This document shows positions 1-8,577 of a stretch of 64,000 nt of DNA, in pieces (the first letter of the stretch is position 1; the number at the start of each line of letters is the position of its first letter). Origin of the DNA: Phytopseudomonas argentinensis (GTDB lineage: Bacteria > Pseudomonadota > Gammaproteobacteria > Pseudomonadales > Pseudomonadaceae). Location: the NCBI RefSeq assembly GCF_900113905.1, contig NZ_FORC01000003.1, positions 642,882 to 706,881 of the forward strand, given 5' to 3'. A program made the position numbers and the translations under genes. The notes below the pieces were generated by a model. It worked only from the letters and a program-made list of their open reading frames with translations. It did no database searches and was not told the DNA's origin.

Positions 1-255
1 CCACTGATGGCGGGCTTTCGGGTCGCTCGGGATCTGCGACTTGTCGGCAATCAGCGCGAGGAAATACAGGCTGAATTCGGCGTCGGGGAAGTCACTCTTC
101 TCGAGCAGGGTGAAGCCCAGTACGCGGGTGTAGAAGTCCAGCGACTTCTCGAGATCCTTCACGCGGATCATGGTGTGGTTGTAGACGAAGTCCGCCGTGG
201 CGACGTCAGGCTTGCCGGTCACGCCGGGCAGGGTATTGAGTTCATCGAGGGTCAT
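1..255 (-). CDS. gloA: Lactoylglutathione lyase (glyoxalase I), 3' part cut by the window edge
   Basis: Glyoxalase I isomerises the hemithioacetal of methylglyoxal and glutathione to S-lactoylglutathione in the cytoplasm. Read from the ATG at 255 leftward, the first 85 residues are visible and run off the window. They contain the segment FVYNHTMIRVKDLEKSLDFY followed by TRVLGF, the typical first beta-alpha-beta of the vicinal-oxygen-chelate fold, including the metal-ligand His of the NHTMIRV strand. The N-terminal extension before that strand is as in the longer Pseudomonas GloA. The C-terminal half, with the remaining metal ligands, lies outside the window. Confidence 0.88.
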   Translation of the reverse strand, partial: MTLDELNTLPGVTGKPDVATADFVYNHTMIRVKDLEKSLDFYTRVLGFTLLEKSDFPDAEFSLYFLALIADKSQIPSDPKARHQW

Positions 256-365
256 GGGCGTCTCCAGCAGGTGAGTGGACGATTCGAAAAGGTCATGAGG
301 TCAGTAGATGGCCTCGTGAGATGGGTTTTTCAAGGTCGGTGGCTGAAGCAACTGTTCGACATAAC

Positions 366-435
366 CCTGTGGGAGCGGGCAGGGACGCCTGGTCCATGCC
401 CGCGATTTTTCGCGCGCATGGCGCGCTCCCACAAG
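366..435. repeat. REP-like palindromic element
   Basis: Inverted repeat with arms GTGGGAGCG (369-377) and CGCTCCCAC (424-432), enclosing the words GGGACGCCTGGTCCATGCCC and CGCGCATGGCGCG. Related copies sit at 29837-29922 and 57073-57110, all intergenic, as expected for Pseudomonas REP elements. The rest of the 256-459 gap shows no gene. Confidence 0.7.
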
Positions 436-459
436 AGCGATGCTTGCTTGCGCCTTGCA

Positions 460-918
460 TCAGACCTCCAGCGTAATCAGTTCAGCCCGCACGCTGCCGC
501 CATCGATATGCAGCAGGGCCACGCCGATCGGCAGCTTGAAGCGCCGCGGGCCGGCGCTGCTTGGGTTGAGATAGAGCACGCCATCGCGCTCTTCATGCAG
601 CGGTTTGTGCGAATGCCCGGCGATCACCACGTCGATGCCTGCAGCCTTGGGGTCGATATCCAATTGCTTGAGATCGTGCAGCACGTACAGGCTGACCGCG
701 CCGAAGCGCAGGGTCAGGCGCTCGGGGATGGCATCGGCCCAGGCGTCGCCATCATTGTTGCCGCGCACCACCGACAGTGGTGCGATGCGTTCGAGCTCGG
801 CGAGGATCTGCGGCCCGCCGATATCGCCGGCGTGGATCAGCTGGTCGACGCCCTGCAGCGCCGCCAGTGCCTGGGGTCGCAACAGGCCGTGGGTGTCGGC
901 GATGATGCCAATCTTCAT
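460..918 (-). CDS. Metallophosphoesterase, YfcE/MJ0936-type phosphodiesterase
   Basis: Small dimetal phosphodiesterase of 152 residues, the usual length for the YfcE/MJ0936 family. The calcineurin-like metal-site motifs are all present: D8-T-H10 (ADTHG), GD at 31-32 (HAGDIGG), GNND at 53-56, H81-D82 and GHSH at 101-104. The physiological substrate is not known for most members, so only a phosphodiesterase activity on phosphate esters is implied. It is monocistronic, and it lies downstream of the small orphan gene at 982-1320, separated by about 60 bp. No signal peptide is visible, so it is cytoplasmic. Confidence 0.88.
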   Translation of the reverse strand: MKIGIIADTHGLLRPQALAALQGVDQLIHAGDIGGPQILAELERIAPLSVVRGNNDGDAWADAIPERLTLRFGAVSLYVLHDLKQLDIDPKAAGIDVVIAGHSHKPLHEERDGVLYLNPSSAGPRRFKLPIGVALLHIDGGSVRAELITLEV

Positions 919-981
919 GATGCGCTCCTATGCAGGGATATGAGCGCTGCGTATGTAAAACGTTCTGCTTGGGAAAACGCT

Positions 982-1320
982 CTACGGTAATGTCGCCCGG
1001 ATAACAAGGCTGGTTTTGCCGGTGTCGATTGCGCGCTGGCATTGGTCCAGCGCATCCGTCATCTGCTGGAGAGTTGGGCCAAGATCGATACCTAGCTCAC
1101 TCAGTGCGCTGAGCTCGTCAAAGCCCTCCAAGACATCTCTCAGTTCCGCGCTGATCGGGCATGTTGTCAGCGCGCACTTAAATACCGGACGACCAAGAGA
1201 CCAGACTCCTGTTTCCGATGTTAGGGCACCACTTTTGATACCTTCGAGAATGCCTCTAGCTAGGGATGCTATGTAGAACTCGCTGGCGTTCTCTTCGAAT
1301 TCCAACCTCAAGGTTTGCAT
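982..1320 (-). CDS. Small uncharacterised protein (possible DUF3969-like)
   Basis: 112-residue protein starting at the ATG at 1320; the longer frame runs back into ilvD and its terminator and is not credible. The protein is acidic and helical-looking, beginning with LRLEFEENASEFYIASLARG followed by ILEGIKSGAL, with no signal peptide or membrane segment. I do not firmly recognise it; the opening resembles what I remember of DUF3969, which I could not verify. Base composition is visibly less GC-rich than the neighbours (stretches such as TCTAGCTAGGGATGCTATG), which suggests later acquisition. There is no clear Shine-Dalgarno sequence before the ATG, and the ilvD terminator lies between it and ilvD. 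Confidence 0.6.
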   Translation of the reverse strand: MQTLRLEFEENASEFYIASLARGILEGIKSGALTSETGVWSLGRPVFKCALTTCPISAELRDVLEGFDELSALSELGIDLGPTLQQMTDALDQCQRAIDTGKTSLVIRATLP

Positions 1321-1355
1321 TAGTTGGGCAGGCCTTTTAAGTAGGGATGTATATG

Positions 1356-1385
1356 AAAAAGCCCGGCATAGAGCCGGGCTTCTTT
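1356..1385 (-). terminator. Intrinsic terminator of ilvD
   Basis: On the minus strand a GAAGCCCGGCTC/GAGCCGGGC-type hairpin (arms AGCCCGGC and GCCGGGCT around CTCTAT) is followed by TTTTTC. It lies 19 bases beyond the ilvD stop codon. Confidence 0.85.
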
Positions 1386-1403
1386 GTGTTGCTGGGCTGA
1401 AAA

Positions 1404-3242
1404 TCAACCGTCCAGCATCGCCTTGTTGCGCACCGCGCCCTTGTCGGCGCTGGTGGCGAGCAGGGCGTAGGCTTTCAGGGCGGTGGTCACCTTGCGCGGA
1501 CGTTGCTCGACCGGCTTCCAACCCTTCTTGTCCTGCTCGTGGCGGCGGTGGGCGATTTCCTCGTCGCTGACCAACAGATTGATCGAGCGGTTGGGAATGT
1601 CGATCAGCACCTTGTCGCCGTCCTTCACCAGGCCGATGGCGCCACCGGCAGCCGCTTCCGGCGAGGCGTGACCGATGGACAGGCCGCTGGTGCCGCCGGA
1701 GAAGCGGCCGTCGGTGAGCAGGGCGCAGGCTTTGCCCAGGCCCTTGGATTTCAGGTACGAGGTCGGGTAGAGCATTTCCTGCATGCCCGGGCCGCCTTTC
1801 GGGCCTTCGTAGCGGATGATGACGATGTCACCTTCCTTCACCTCGTCATTGAGGATGCCGCGCACCGCGCTGTCCTGGCTTTCGAAGATCTTGGCGTTGC
1901 CTTCGAAGACGTGGATCGACTCGTCGACGCCGGCGGTTTTCACCACGCAGCCGTCGAGGGCGATGTTGCCGTACAGCACGGCCAGGCCGCCTTCCTTCGA
2001 GTAGGCATGCTCGACGCTACGTATGCAGCCGTTCTCACGATCGTCGTCCAGGGTTTCCCAGCGGGTCGACTGGCTGAATGCGGTCTGGGTGGGGATGCCT
2101 GCCGGGCCGGCCTTGAAGAAGTGATGCACGGCTTCATCAGAGGTCTGGGTGATGTCCCACTTGGCGATGGCTTCTTCCATGCTCTTGCTGTGCACGGTCG
2201 GCAGGTCGGTGTGCAGCAGGCCGCCACGGGCCAGCGAGCCGAGGATCGAGAAGATGCCACCGGCACGGTGCACGTCTTCCATGTGGTACTTCTGAATGTT
2301 CGGCGCCACCTTGCACAGCTGCGGCACATTACGGGAAAGGCGGTCGATGTCGCGCAGGTCGAAATCGATCTCGGCCTCCTGAGCAGCCGCCAGCAGGTGC
2401 AGGATGGTGTTGGTGGAACCGCCCATGGCGATGTCCAGGGTCATGGCGTTCTCGAACGCCTTGAAGTTGGCGATGTTGCACGGCAGCACCGAGTCATCGC
2501 CTTCGCCGTAGTAGCGTTTGCACAGCTCGACGATGGTGCGCCCGGCCTTGAGGAACAGCTGCTCGCGGTCGCTGTGGGTAGCCAGGGTCGAGCCGTTGCC
2601 CGGCAGGGCCAGGCCCAGGGCTTCGACCAGGCAGTTCATCGAGTTGGCGGTGAACATGCCGGAGCACGAGCCGCAGGTCGGGCAGGCGCTGCGCTCGTAT
2701 TCGGCGACTTTTTCGTCCGAGGCGGTCGAGTCGGCGGCGATCACCATGGCATCGACCAGGTCCAGGCCGTGGCTGGCCAGCTTGGTCTTGCCGGCCTCCA
2801 TCGGCCCGCCGGAAACGAAGATCACCGGGATGTTCAGGCGCAGGGCGGCCATCAGCATGCCGGGGGTGATCTTGTCGCAGTTGGAGATGCACACGATGGC
2901 GTCGGCGCAGTGGGCGTTGACCATGTACTCCACGGAGTCGGCGATGATCTCGCGGCTCGGCAGCGAATAGAGCATGCCGTCGTGGCCCATGGCGATGCCG
3001 TCGTCGACGGCGATGGTGTTGAATTCCTTGGCCACGCCGCCGGCTTTCTCGATCTCGCGGGCGACCAGCTGGCCCAGGTCCTTGAGGTGCACGTGGCCCG
3101 GTACGAACTGGGTAAAGGAGTTGGCGATGGCGATGATCGGTTTCTTGAAGTCTTCGTCCTTCATCCCGGTGGCGCGCCACAGGGCACGGGCGCCGGCCAT
3201 GTTGCGGCCGTGGGTGGAGGTCTTCGAGCGGTAATCAGGCAT
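1404..3242 (-). CDS. ilvD: Dihydroxy-acid dehydratase
   Basis: Catalyses dehydration of 2,3-dihydroxy-isovalerate and 2,3-dihydroxy-3-methylvalerate to the 2-keto acids, the third common step of valine, isoleucine and leucine synthesis. At 612 residues it matches the E. coli-type enzyme. The Fe-S cysteines are visible in CISNCDKITPGM (C122) and CPTCGSCSGMFTANSMNC (C193 region), with the Mg-site DDGIAMGHDGM (80-90). The C-terminal GRFSGGTSG and HASPEAA motifs are also present. It is monocistronic with its own terminator at 1356-1385. Confidence 0.97.
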   Translation of the reverse strand: MPDYRSKTSTHGRNMAGARALWRATGMKDEDFKKPIIAIANSFTQFVPGHVHLKDLGQLVAREIEKAGGVAKEFNTIAVDDGIAMGHDGMLYSLPSREIIADSVEYMVNAHCADAIVCISNCDKITPGMLMAALRLNIPVIFVSGGPMEAGKTKLASHGLDLVDAMVIAADSTASDEKVAEYERSACPTCGSCSGMFTANSMNCLVEALGLALPGNGSTLATHSDREQLFLKAGRTIVELCKRYYGEGDDSVLPCNIANFKAFENAMTLDIAMGGSTNTILHLLAAAQEAEIDFDLRDIDRLSRNVPQLCKVAPNIQKYHMEDVHRAGGIFSILGSLARGGLLHTDLPTVHSKSMEEAIAKWDITQTSDEAVHHFFKAGPAGIPTQTAFSQSTRWETLDDDRENGCIRSVEHAYSKEGGLAVLYGNIALDGCVVKTAGVDESIHVFEGNAKIFESQDSAVRGILNDEVKEGDIVIIRYEGPKGGPGMQEMLYPTSYLKSKGLGKACALLTDGRFSGGTSGLSIGHASPEAAAGGAIGLVKDGDKVLIDIPNRSINLLVSDEEIAHRRHEQDKKGWKPVEQRPRKVTTALKAYALLATSADKGAVRNKAMLDG

Positions 3243-3468
3243 GACGGATTCCTGCGGCTAATCAGGTAGGCATTGATAGGTGGGTGAGCGGATCAGCGGC
3301 AGATGACCGCGAAGCAAGGTGGCATGGCGCACGACGGGATCTCCGTCTGCCTGCCCGGGCTCACAGGCCCGCCGAAGGGTGGCTGGCGGGAAATGCCTTG
3401 ATTCTACGCCGCACCGGGCGAGGGAGGAAAGGCTGGCGGCAGCCGGCCGTCCCGCAGTTGCGAGCGCG

Positions 3469-4530
3469 CTAGCCGCGCAGGATGGCGGCCGGAATCTGCT
3501 CCAGGGGGATTTCCCGGCTGACCGCACCGAGCTTCATGGCTTCCTTGGGCATGCCGTAGACCACGCAGCTGGCCTCGTCCTGGCCGAGGGTCAGGGCGCC
3601 GGCCTCGGACATTTCACGCAGGCCGCGGGCGCCGTCGTCGCCCATGCCGGTCATGATGATGCCGGTGGCATTGGCACCGGCAGCACGGGCGGTGGAGCGG
3701 AACAGCACATCCACCGAAGGCCTGTGGCGGCTGACGGGCGGGCCGTCGACCACGTCGACCACATACTGGGCACCGCTGCGCTTGAGCAGCAGGTGGCGCC
3801 CGCCCGGGGCGATCAGGGCGCGACCGGGCACCACGCGGTCGCCGTGGCGTGCCTCCAGTACCTCCAGCTCGCACAGCCCGTTGAGGCGCTCGGCGAAGGC
3901 GGCGGTGAAGCGCTCGGGCATGTGCTGGACGATCACCAGCGCCGGGCAGACCCGCGGCAGGCGGGTGAGGATGTACTCCAGCGCCTGGGTGCCGCCGGTG
4001 GAGGTGCCGATGGCGACGATACGCTCGGTGGTACGCGCCATGGCGCCGCTGGCCGGCGGCAGGATGACATCGGCACTGAGCTTGGCCTGGGGCGCGGCTG
4101 GCGCCGCTTTGTCGGCCAGGCGGCGGACGTTGGCGCGGGCCGCGGCCTTGACCGCGTTGACCAGGTCGTCGCTGGCGTTGACCAGGAACTTGCTGAGGCT
4201 GGCCTGGGGTTTGGTGACGATGCTTACCGCGCCGGCCGACAGCGCCTGCATGGTGGTGGTGGCACCTTTCTCGGTCAGCGTCGAGCAGATCACCACCGGG
4301 GTCGGCCGCTCGGCCATCAGCTTGCGCAGAAAGGTGATGCCATCCATGCGCGGCATTTCGACGTCGAGCACTATCACGTCGGGCCATTGGCGTTGCATTT
4401 TGTCGAGCGCGAACAACGGGTCGGCGGCGGTGCCGATCACCTCGATCGCCGGGTCGGCGGCCAGCACCTGGGAGAGCACCTGGCGCACCACGGCCGAGTC
4501 GTCGACGATCATGACTTTTATGCTTTTCAT
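3469..4530 (-). CDS. cheB: Chemotaxis protein-glutamate methylesterase/glutamine deamidase CheB
   Basis: Removes methyl groups from transducer glutamates for adaptation. An N-terminal receiver domain (about 1-125, phospho-acceptor D56 in VLDVEMP) is joined by an Ala-rich linker to a C-terminal methylesterase domain. That domain carries IGTSTGGTQAL with the catalytic Ser, QHMPERFT with the His, and GMGDDGA with the Asp. The 353-residue length is normal. It is the last gene of the operon and overlaps cheD by four bases (ATGA), which suggests translational coupling. CheR, CheD and CheB together form the adaptation module for the transducer encoded at 6380-8029. Confidence 0.96.
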   Translation of the reverse strand: MKSIKVMIVDDSAVVRQVLSQVLAADPAIEVIGTAADPLFALDKMQRQWPDVIVLDVEMPRMDGITFLRKLMAERPTPVVICSTLTEKGATTTMQALSAGAVSIVTKPQASLSKFLVNASDDLVNAVKAAARANVRRLADKAAPAAPQAKLSADVILPPASGAMARTTERIVAIGTSTGGTQALEYILTRLPRVCPALVIVQHMPERFTAAFAERLNGLCELEVLEARHGDRVVPGRALIAPGGRHLLLKRSGAQYVVDVVDGPPVSRHRPSVDVLFRSTARAAGANATGIIMTGMGDDGARGLREMSEAGALTLGQDEASCVVYGMPKEAMKLGAVSREIPLEQIPAAILRG

Positions 4531-5045
4531 TGCGATTGCTGTCCAGCGCGGAGCCCGGGGGCAGTTGATGGCAGGCTTTGCTTCAGGGCGATCTGGCCGC
4601 TCCAGATATCAAAGATCAGATTGCGATGGCGGGTGCCGCCGACATGTTCGCCGTAGCAGCCGATGTTGCGCTCGGCTAGCAGGCGGCGGGCGGTGTCGAC
4701 GTTGTGCTGGCCCACATGCTGACGCCGGGTATGGGCCAGCTCGGCAAACATGTGGCTGCCGCCGAATATCCGCGCCTGGTAGTCGCCCAGCGCAGTGCCA
4801 CTCTGGCTGATAGCGTCGCACAGCAGGCTCATGACCTCATCGCCATAACGCCCGTCTCGCTGGGCACTGGGGCGGCCGCGTGTCGGCAGGATGAAATGGC
4901 ACATGCCGCCCAGGCGTGCGCGAGGGTGCCAGAGCACGATCGACACGCAGGAGCCGAGCAGGGTGCGCACGCGCGTGTAGGGGCCGCCGAAGTGATAGCC
5001 CCCGGGCTGCAGGTAAATCTCGGTGATAGCAGAACGTTTAGGCAT
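4527..5045 (-). CDS. cheD: Chemoreceptor glutamine deamidase CheD
   Basis: CheD deamidates receptor glutamines and in many systems modulates receptor output. At 172 residues it has the family core: TLLGSCVSIVL with catalytic Cys33, and GGMCHFILP with His50. A Thr (T28) sits just before the GSC motif, as in the Cys-His-Thr triad. The unusual C-terminal tail of about 25 residues, rich in Gln and Ser, is not part of the catalytic core. The gene overlaps cheR by eight bases and cheB by four. In P. aeruginosa a CheD is found in the Che2 cluster, which this operon resembles. Confidence 0.93.
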   Translation of the reverse strand: MPKRSAITEIYLQPGGYHFGGPYTRVRTLLGSCVSIVLWHPRARLGGMCHFILPTRGRPSAQRDGRYGDEVMSLLCDAISQSGTALGDYQARIFGGSHMFAELAHTRRQHVGQHNVDTARRLLAERNIGCYGEHVGGTRHRNLIFDIWSGQIALKQSLPSTAPGLRAGQQSQ

Positions 5046-5859
5046 CGGGATTTTGATAGATCGAGGGCTTTACCACCCTGAGGGTATCGTTGACGCCGTT
5101 CAGGCTTTCCGAGTGGCTGATGATGAAATGGCCACCCGGGCGCAGGTGTTTGAGCAGGCGTGAGACGACCTGGCGCTTGGTATCGGCGTCGAAATAGATC
5201 ATCACGTTGCGCAGGAAGATCACGTCGAACAGGCCGACATCCGGCAGCGCGTTGTTGAGGTTGATCTGCGCGAAGCGCACCCGCTGGCGCAGGGCCGGGG
5301 CAATCATCATCCGGCCCTGGTTGTCGTCGATGCCGCGCAGGCAATGCTTGACCAGCAGATGGCGGGGGATGTTCTGGCCGTCCTCGAGGTCGTACACGCC
5401 ATTGCGCGCCTGGGTGAGGATGCGCTGACTGATATCCGAAGCGAGGATTTCCCAGGGGCGTTCACCCAGGCGCTCGGCCAGCAGCAGGGCCAGGGTGTAG
5501 GGCTCCTCGCCACTGGAGCAGGCGCCACTCCAGATACGCAGCGGACGACCGCTGGGAATCGCGCCGGGCTTTTGCAGCAGCTCGCGCAGGAAGTCGAAAT
5601 GCTTGGGCTCGCGGAAGAAGTAGGTTTCGTTGGTGGTGAGCAGGTCCACGCAGGTCTGCAGCTCCGCCTTGTCCTTGCCGATCAGCCGGAAGTATTCGCC
5701 ATAGGTGGTCATGGCCAGTGAGCGCAGGCGCTTGTTGAGGCGGCCAGCCACCAGGGTCTTCTTGGTATCGGACAGGTGAATGCCGGCGATATTGTGGATC
5801 AGCTGGCGAAACTGGCTGAACTCGGTATCCGAGAGCGTGGCTTGGTTCGACGTGGGCAT
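5038..5859 (-). CDS. cheR: Chemotaxis protein methyltransferase CheR
   Basis: SAM-dependent methyltransferase that methylates receptor glutamates. It has an N-terminal helical receptor-binding domain (about 1-75), then TTNETYFFREPKHFDF, the SAM-binding SGACSSGEEPYTLA motif, and FLRNVMIYFD near the C terminus. The 273 residues show no C-terminal TPR extension. The beta-subdomain that binds receptor pentapeptides would lie in the LEDGQNIPRHLL to MMIAPALRQRV region. This fits with the pentapeptide-like tail of the transducer two genes upstream (6380-8029). It overlaps cheD and is one base from cheW. Confidence 0.96.
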   Translation of the reverse strand: MPTSNQATLSDTEFSQFRQLIHNIAGIHLSDTKKTLVAGRLNKRLRSLAMTTYGEYFRLIGKDKAELQTCVDLLTTNETYFFREPKHFDFLRELLQKPGAIPSGRPLRIWSGACSSGEEPYTLALLLAERLGERPWEILASDISQRILTQARNGVYDLEDGQNIPRHLLVKHCLRGIDDNQGRMMIAPALRQRVRFAQINLNNALPDVGLFDVIFLRNVMIYFDADTKRQVVSRLLKHLRPGGHFIISHSESLNGVNDTLRVVKPSIYQNPDA

Positions 5860-5860
5860 G

Positions 5861-6376
5861 TCAGTGATTAGCCCCCTGTTGCTGGGCCTGGTTCAGTGCC
5901 ACGTATTCTTCGGCCGAGATCACCCGGCCGATATCGAGCATCACCACCAGGCGATCATCCAGCTTGCCCATGCCGCGAATGAAGTCGGCGCGAATGCTGC
6001 CGCCGAAGGCGGGGGTTGGTTCGATGTGCTCGGCGCCCAGCTCACGCACTTCGTTGACCGCATCGACCACGATGCCGATCACCTGGGTGTGTTCCGGCCC
6101 GGTGATCTCGAGAATCACGATGCAGGTGCGCGGGCCGATGGCGGTGGGGTGGCCGCCAAAGCGCTGGCCGAGATCCACCACCGGTACCACGGCGCCGCGC
6201 AGGTTGATCACGCCGAGAATGCTCGGTGGCATCATCGGCACCGTGGTCAGCCGGCCGTACTCGATGATCTCGCGCACGGCACGAATCTCCACGGCGAACA
6301 GCTCATGGGCCAGGGTGAAGGTCAGGTACTGGCCCGAGTCCGCCGTGGCGTTGTCGAGCAGCCGTGGTTCACTCAT
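5861..6376 (-). CDS. cheW: Chemotaxis coupling protein CheW (first of two)
   Basis: SH3-like scaffold that connects transducers to CheA. The 171 residues contain the CheW signature: LTFTLAHELFAVEIRAVREI, ILGVINLRGAVVPVVDLGQR and GIVVDAVNEVRELGAEHIEP. Two CheW genes flank the transducer gene here (this one and 8080-8577). They are only moderately alike, so they probably occupy different positions in the array. It is tightly spaced between the transducer gene and cheR. Confidence 0.95.
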   Translation of the reverse strand: MSEPRLLDNATADSGQYLTFTLAHELFAVEIRAVREIIEYGRLTTVPMMPPSILGVINLRGAVVPVVDLGQRFGGHPTAIGPRTCIVILEITGPEHTQVIGIVVDAVNEVRELGAEHIEPTPAFGGSIRADFIRGMGKLDDRLVVMLDIGRVISAEEYVALNQAQQQGANH

Positions 6377-6379
6377 GGG

Positions 6380-8029
6380 TTACTCCTGGAAGCGTACGTA
6401 ACCGGCCGGCAGGCCGCCGGTATGACCGTCGTCGTCGCGCGGCTGGCGTGTCGGGCCATTGCCGCGTGGTGGCTGTGGGCGGTTGCGTGGCGGGTTGGCG
6501 ACGGTGATGCGCTCGCCCGCGCCGGTGAGGCGGAAGAAGTCCATCAGCTGTTGCAGCTGCTCAGCCTGGCCGCTCATTTCTTCGGCGGTGGCGGCCAGTT
6601 CCTCGGAAGCCGAGGCGTTCTGCTGGGTCAGCTCGCTGAGCTGGTTCATAGCCGTGCTGATCTGGCCGACGCCGCTGCTCTGCTCGTCGGAGGCGGCAGC
6701 GATTTCCTGCACCAGGTCGGAGGTCTTGGCAATCGACGGCACGATCTCGTCGAGCAGGGTGCCGGCGCGTTCGGCCAGGGCCACGCTGCTCTTGGCCACT
6801 TCACCGATTTCCTGGGCGGCCACCTGGCTGCGTTCGGCCAGCTTGCGCACTTCTGCAGCGACCACGGCAAAGCCCTTGCCGTGCTCGCCGGCACGGGCCG
6901 CTTCGATAGCGGCGTTGAGGGCCAGCAGGTTGGTCTGATAGGCGATGTCGTCGACGATGCCGATCTTGTCGGCGATGGTCTTCATGGCGCGCACGGTGTC
7001 TTTCACCGCCTGGCCGCCTTCACCGGCTTCGTTGGCGGCCTTGCTGGCCATGCCATCGGTGACCCGGGCGTTCTCGGTATTCTGGGCGATGGAAGCGGAC
7101 ATCTGCTCCATCGAGGCGCTGGTTTCCTCTACCGAGGCGGCCTGCTCGGAGGCGGCCTGGCTCATGCTCTGGGCGGTGGAGGAAATTTCCTCGGAGGCGC
7201 TGGACAGCGAGTCGGCGGAGCTGCGCACTTCGGCGATGATTTGCGCCAGCTTGCCGCTCATGTTGCTCATGGCGTTGAGCAACTGGCCGGTTTCATCGCG
7301 CGCCTTGCTGTCCAGGTTGACGCGCAGGTCACCTTCGGCCAGCAGGTTCGCGGCATCGACGGCACGGCCCAGGGGGCGGGTGATGCTGCGGCTGATCAGG
7401 AAGCCGAGGAGGATGCCAAACAGCACGCCGCCGATGATCACGGCGATCATCACGGTGCGGCTGGTACTGTACAGGGCGGTGGTCTCGTCGTTGGCCTGGC
7501 TTGCGTTGGCCTCCTTGATCTTCGAAAGCTCGGCGAAGATCTCGCCGATCTTGTCGCCATGGGCGCGGGTCTCGGTCATATGCCGCTGCAGTTCCGGATC
7601 CCCGGCATACAGGTCCTGGGCTGCCGCTGCTCGCAGGGTTTGCGCCATGCTCTCCTGATAGTCTTTCCAGACCGCATCGGACTCGCGGAAAAGCTCCATG
7701 GCCCGGTCGCTGGAAAACATCTTGCGGGCTTCGTCCATGAGCACGCGGGCGGTTTCGCTGTAATGGTTGATCTCGCTGCGAATGCGATCACGATCCTGCT
7801 GGGTGGGGGCGATCACGTAGTTGGCGCGCGCCCGGCCGATGTAGATCAGGTTGATGTTGGCGTCCTTGATCTTGGAAAGCCCCATCAGCTCCCGGGCATA
7901 CATCTTTTCCGCGAGGTCGTTCATGGTCGAGGTGTTGGACAGGCCGACCAGGCCGACGATGGCGCTGATTCCGGCGACCAGGATAAAGGCGACGATGAGC
8001 CGGGTACCGATCTTGAAGTTGTTGAGCAT
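6380..8029 (-). CDS. Methyl-accepting chemotaxis protein with 4-helix-bundle sensor and pentapeptide-like tail
   Basis: Inner-membrane transducer of 549 residues. TM1 is at about 10-32, followed by a periplasmic helical region of about 155 residues of the four-helix-bundle type (4HB_MCP) with no obvious ligand signature. TM2 (MIAVIIGGVLFGILLGFLI) and a HAMP domain precede the signalling hairpin, whose tip is IVDDIAYQTNLLALNAAIEA. Methylation-region helices carry Gln/Glu pairs such as EQAASVEETSASMEQMSAS. After the signalling domain comes a Pro/Arg-rich flexible linker ending in GYVRFQE. GYVRF (543-547) fits the aromatic-x-x-aromatic CheR-tethering pentapeptide. It sits between the two cheW genes, so it is the likely dedicated receptor of this system. 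Confidence 0.94.
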   Translation of the reverse strand: MLNNFKIGTRLIVAFILVAGISAIVGLVGLSNTSTMNDLAEKMYARELMGLSKIKDANINLIYIGRARANYVIAPTQQDRDRIRSEINHYSETARVLMDEARKMFSSDRAMELFRESDAVWKDYQESMAQTLRAAAAQDLYAGDPELQRHMTETRAHGDKIGEIFAELSKIKEANASQANDETTALYSTSRTVMIAVIIGGVLFGILLGFLISRSITRPLGRAVDAANLLAEGDLRVNLDSKARDETGQLLNAMSNMSGKLAQIIAEVRSSADSLSSASEEISSTAQSMSQAASEQAASVEETSASMEQMSASIAQNTENARVTDGMASKAANEAGEGGQAVKDTVRAMKTIADKIGIVDDIAYQTNLLALNAAIEAARAGEHGKGFAVVAAEVRKLAERSQVAAQEIGEVAKSSVALAERAGTLLDEIVPSIAKTSDLVQEIAAASDEQSSGVGQISTAMNQLSELTQQNASASEELAATAEEMSGQAEQLQQLMDFFRLTGAGERITVANPPRNRPQPPRGNGPTRQPRDDDGHTGGLPAGYVRFQE

Positions 8030-8079
8030 GGTGCAAATCCTTTCGTGTGGAGGTCGCTAGTGAGGTCAGGCCCGTCGGC

Positions 8080-8577
8080 TCAGTCGCTTTCTGTGTTCGG
8101 CGGGCTGCCGAGTGCTTCTAGATCGAGTACCTGGGCGAGTGCCAGCAAGGTGACGAAGCGTTCCTCCAGACGCACGACACCGGTGATGAATTCGCTACGC
8201 AAATGGCTGCCGAACGACGGCGCCGGCTGGATATCGGCGGGGTGGATTTCGCGCACCGCGTTGACGGTGTCCACCAGCACGCCGATGGCCTGGGGGCGCT
8301 CCTCATTCGGCATGTCGAGGATCACGATGCAGGTACGCTTGCCCAACGGCGTCAGCTGGCCGTTGAAGCGCGCCTGCAGGTCGATCACCGGCACCACCGA
8401 GCCGCGCAGATTGGTCGCACCGCGTACCGCTGCCGGCATGCGCGGTACCGGGGTGAAACGCGTGCATTCGAGAATTTCCCGGACATGCAGGGTGTCGACG
8501 GCGTAATGCTCGTCGCCCAGTACGAACGTCAGGTACTGCTGTGCCGGTTGCGAAGGGGCATTGACGATACTGGTCAT
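8080..8577 (-). CDS. cheW: Chemotaxis coupling protein CheW (second of two)
   Basis: 165-residue CheW-fold protein with YLTFVLGDEHYAVDTLHVRE, AVRGATNLRGSVVPVIDL and GVLVDTVNAVREIHPADIQP. It overlaps the end of cheA by four bases and precedes the transducer gene by 50 bases. Like the other CheW it should bridge receptor tips and CheA. Having two CheW proteins in one cluster is known for the V. cholerae cluster III (F7-type) system, which this operon resembles in content. Confidence 0.95.
   Translation of the reverse strand: MTSIVNAPSQPAQQYLTFVLGDEHYAVDTLHVREILECTRFTPVPRMPAAVRGATNLRGSVVPVIDLQARFNGQLTPLGKRTCIVILDMPNEERPQAIGVLVDTVNAVREIHPADIQPAPSFGSHLRSEFITGVVRLEERFVTLLALAQVLDLEALGSPPNTESD

Noticed and set aside
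1503..3269. A 588-codon plus-strand frame opposite ilvD
   Set aside because: Antisense shadow of ilvD; composition and lack of domains argue against a gene.
5780..8506. A 908-codon open frame on the plus strand across cheR, cheW and the transducer gene
   Set aside because: It is antisense to three clear genes. Its Ala/Gly/Val/His-rich low-complexity translation is the usual mirror of GC-rich codon usage, with no domain and no ribosome binding site.
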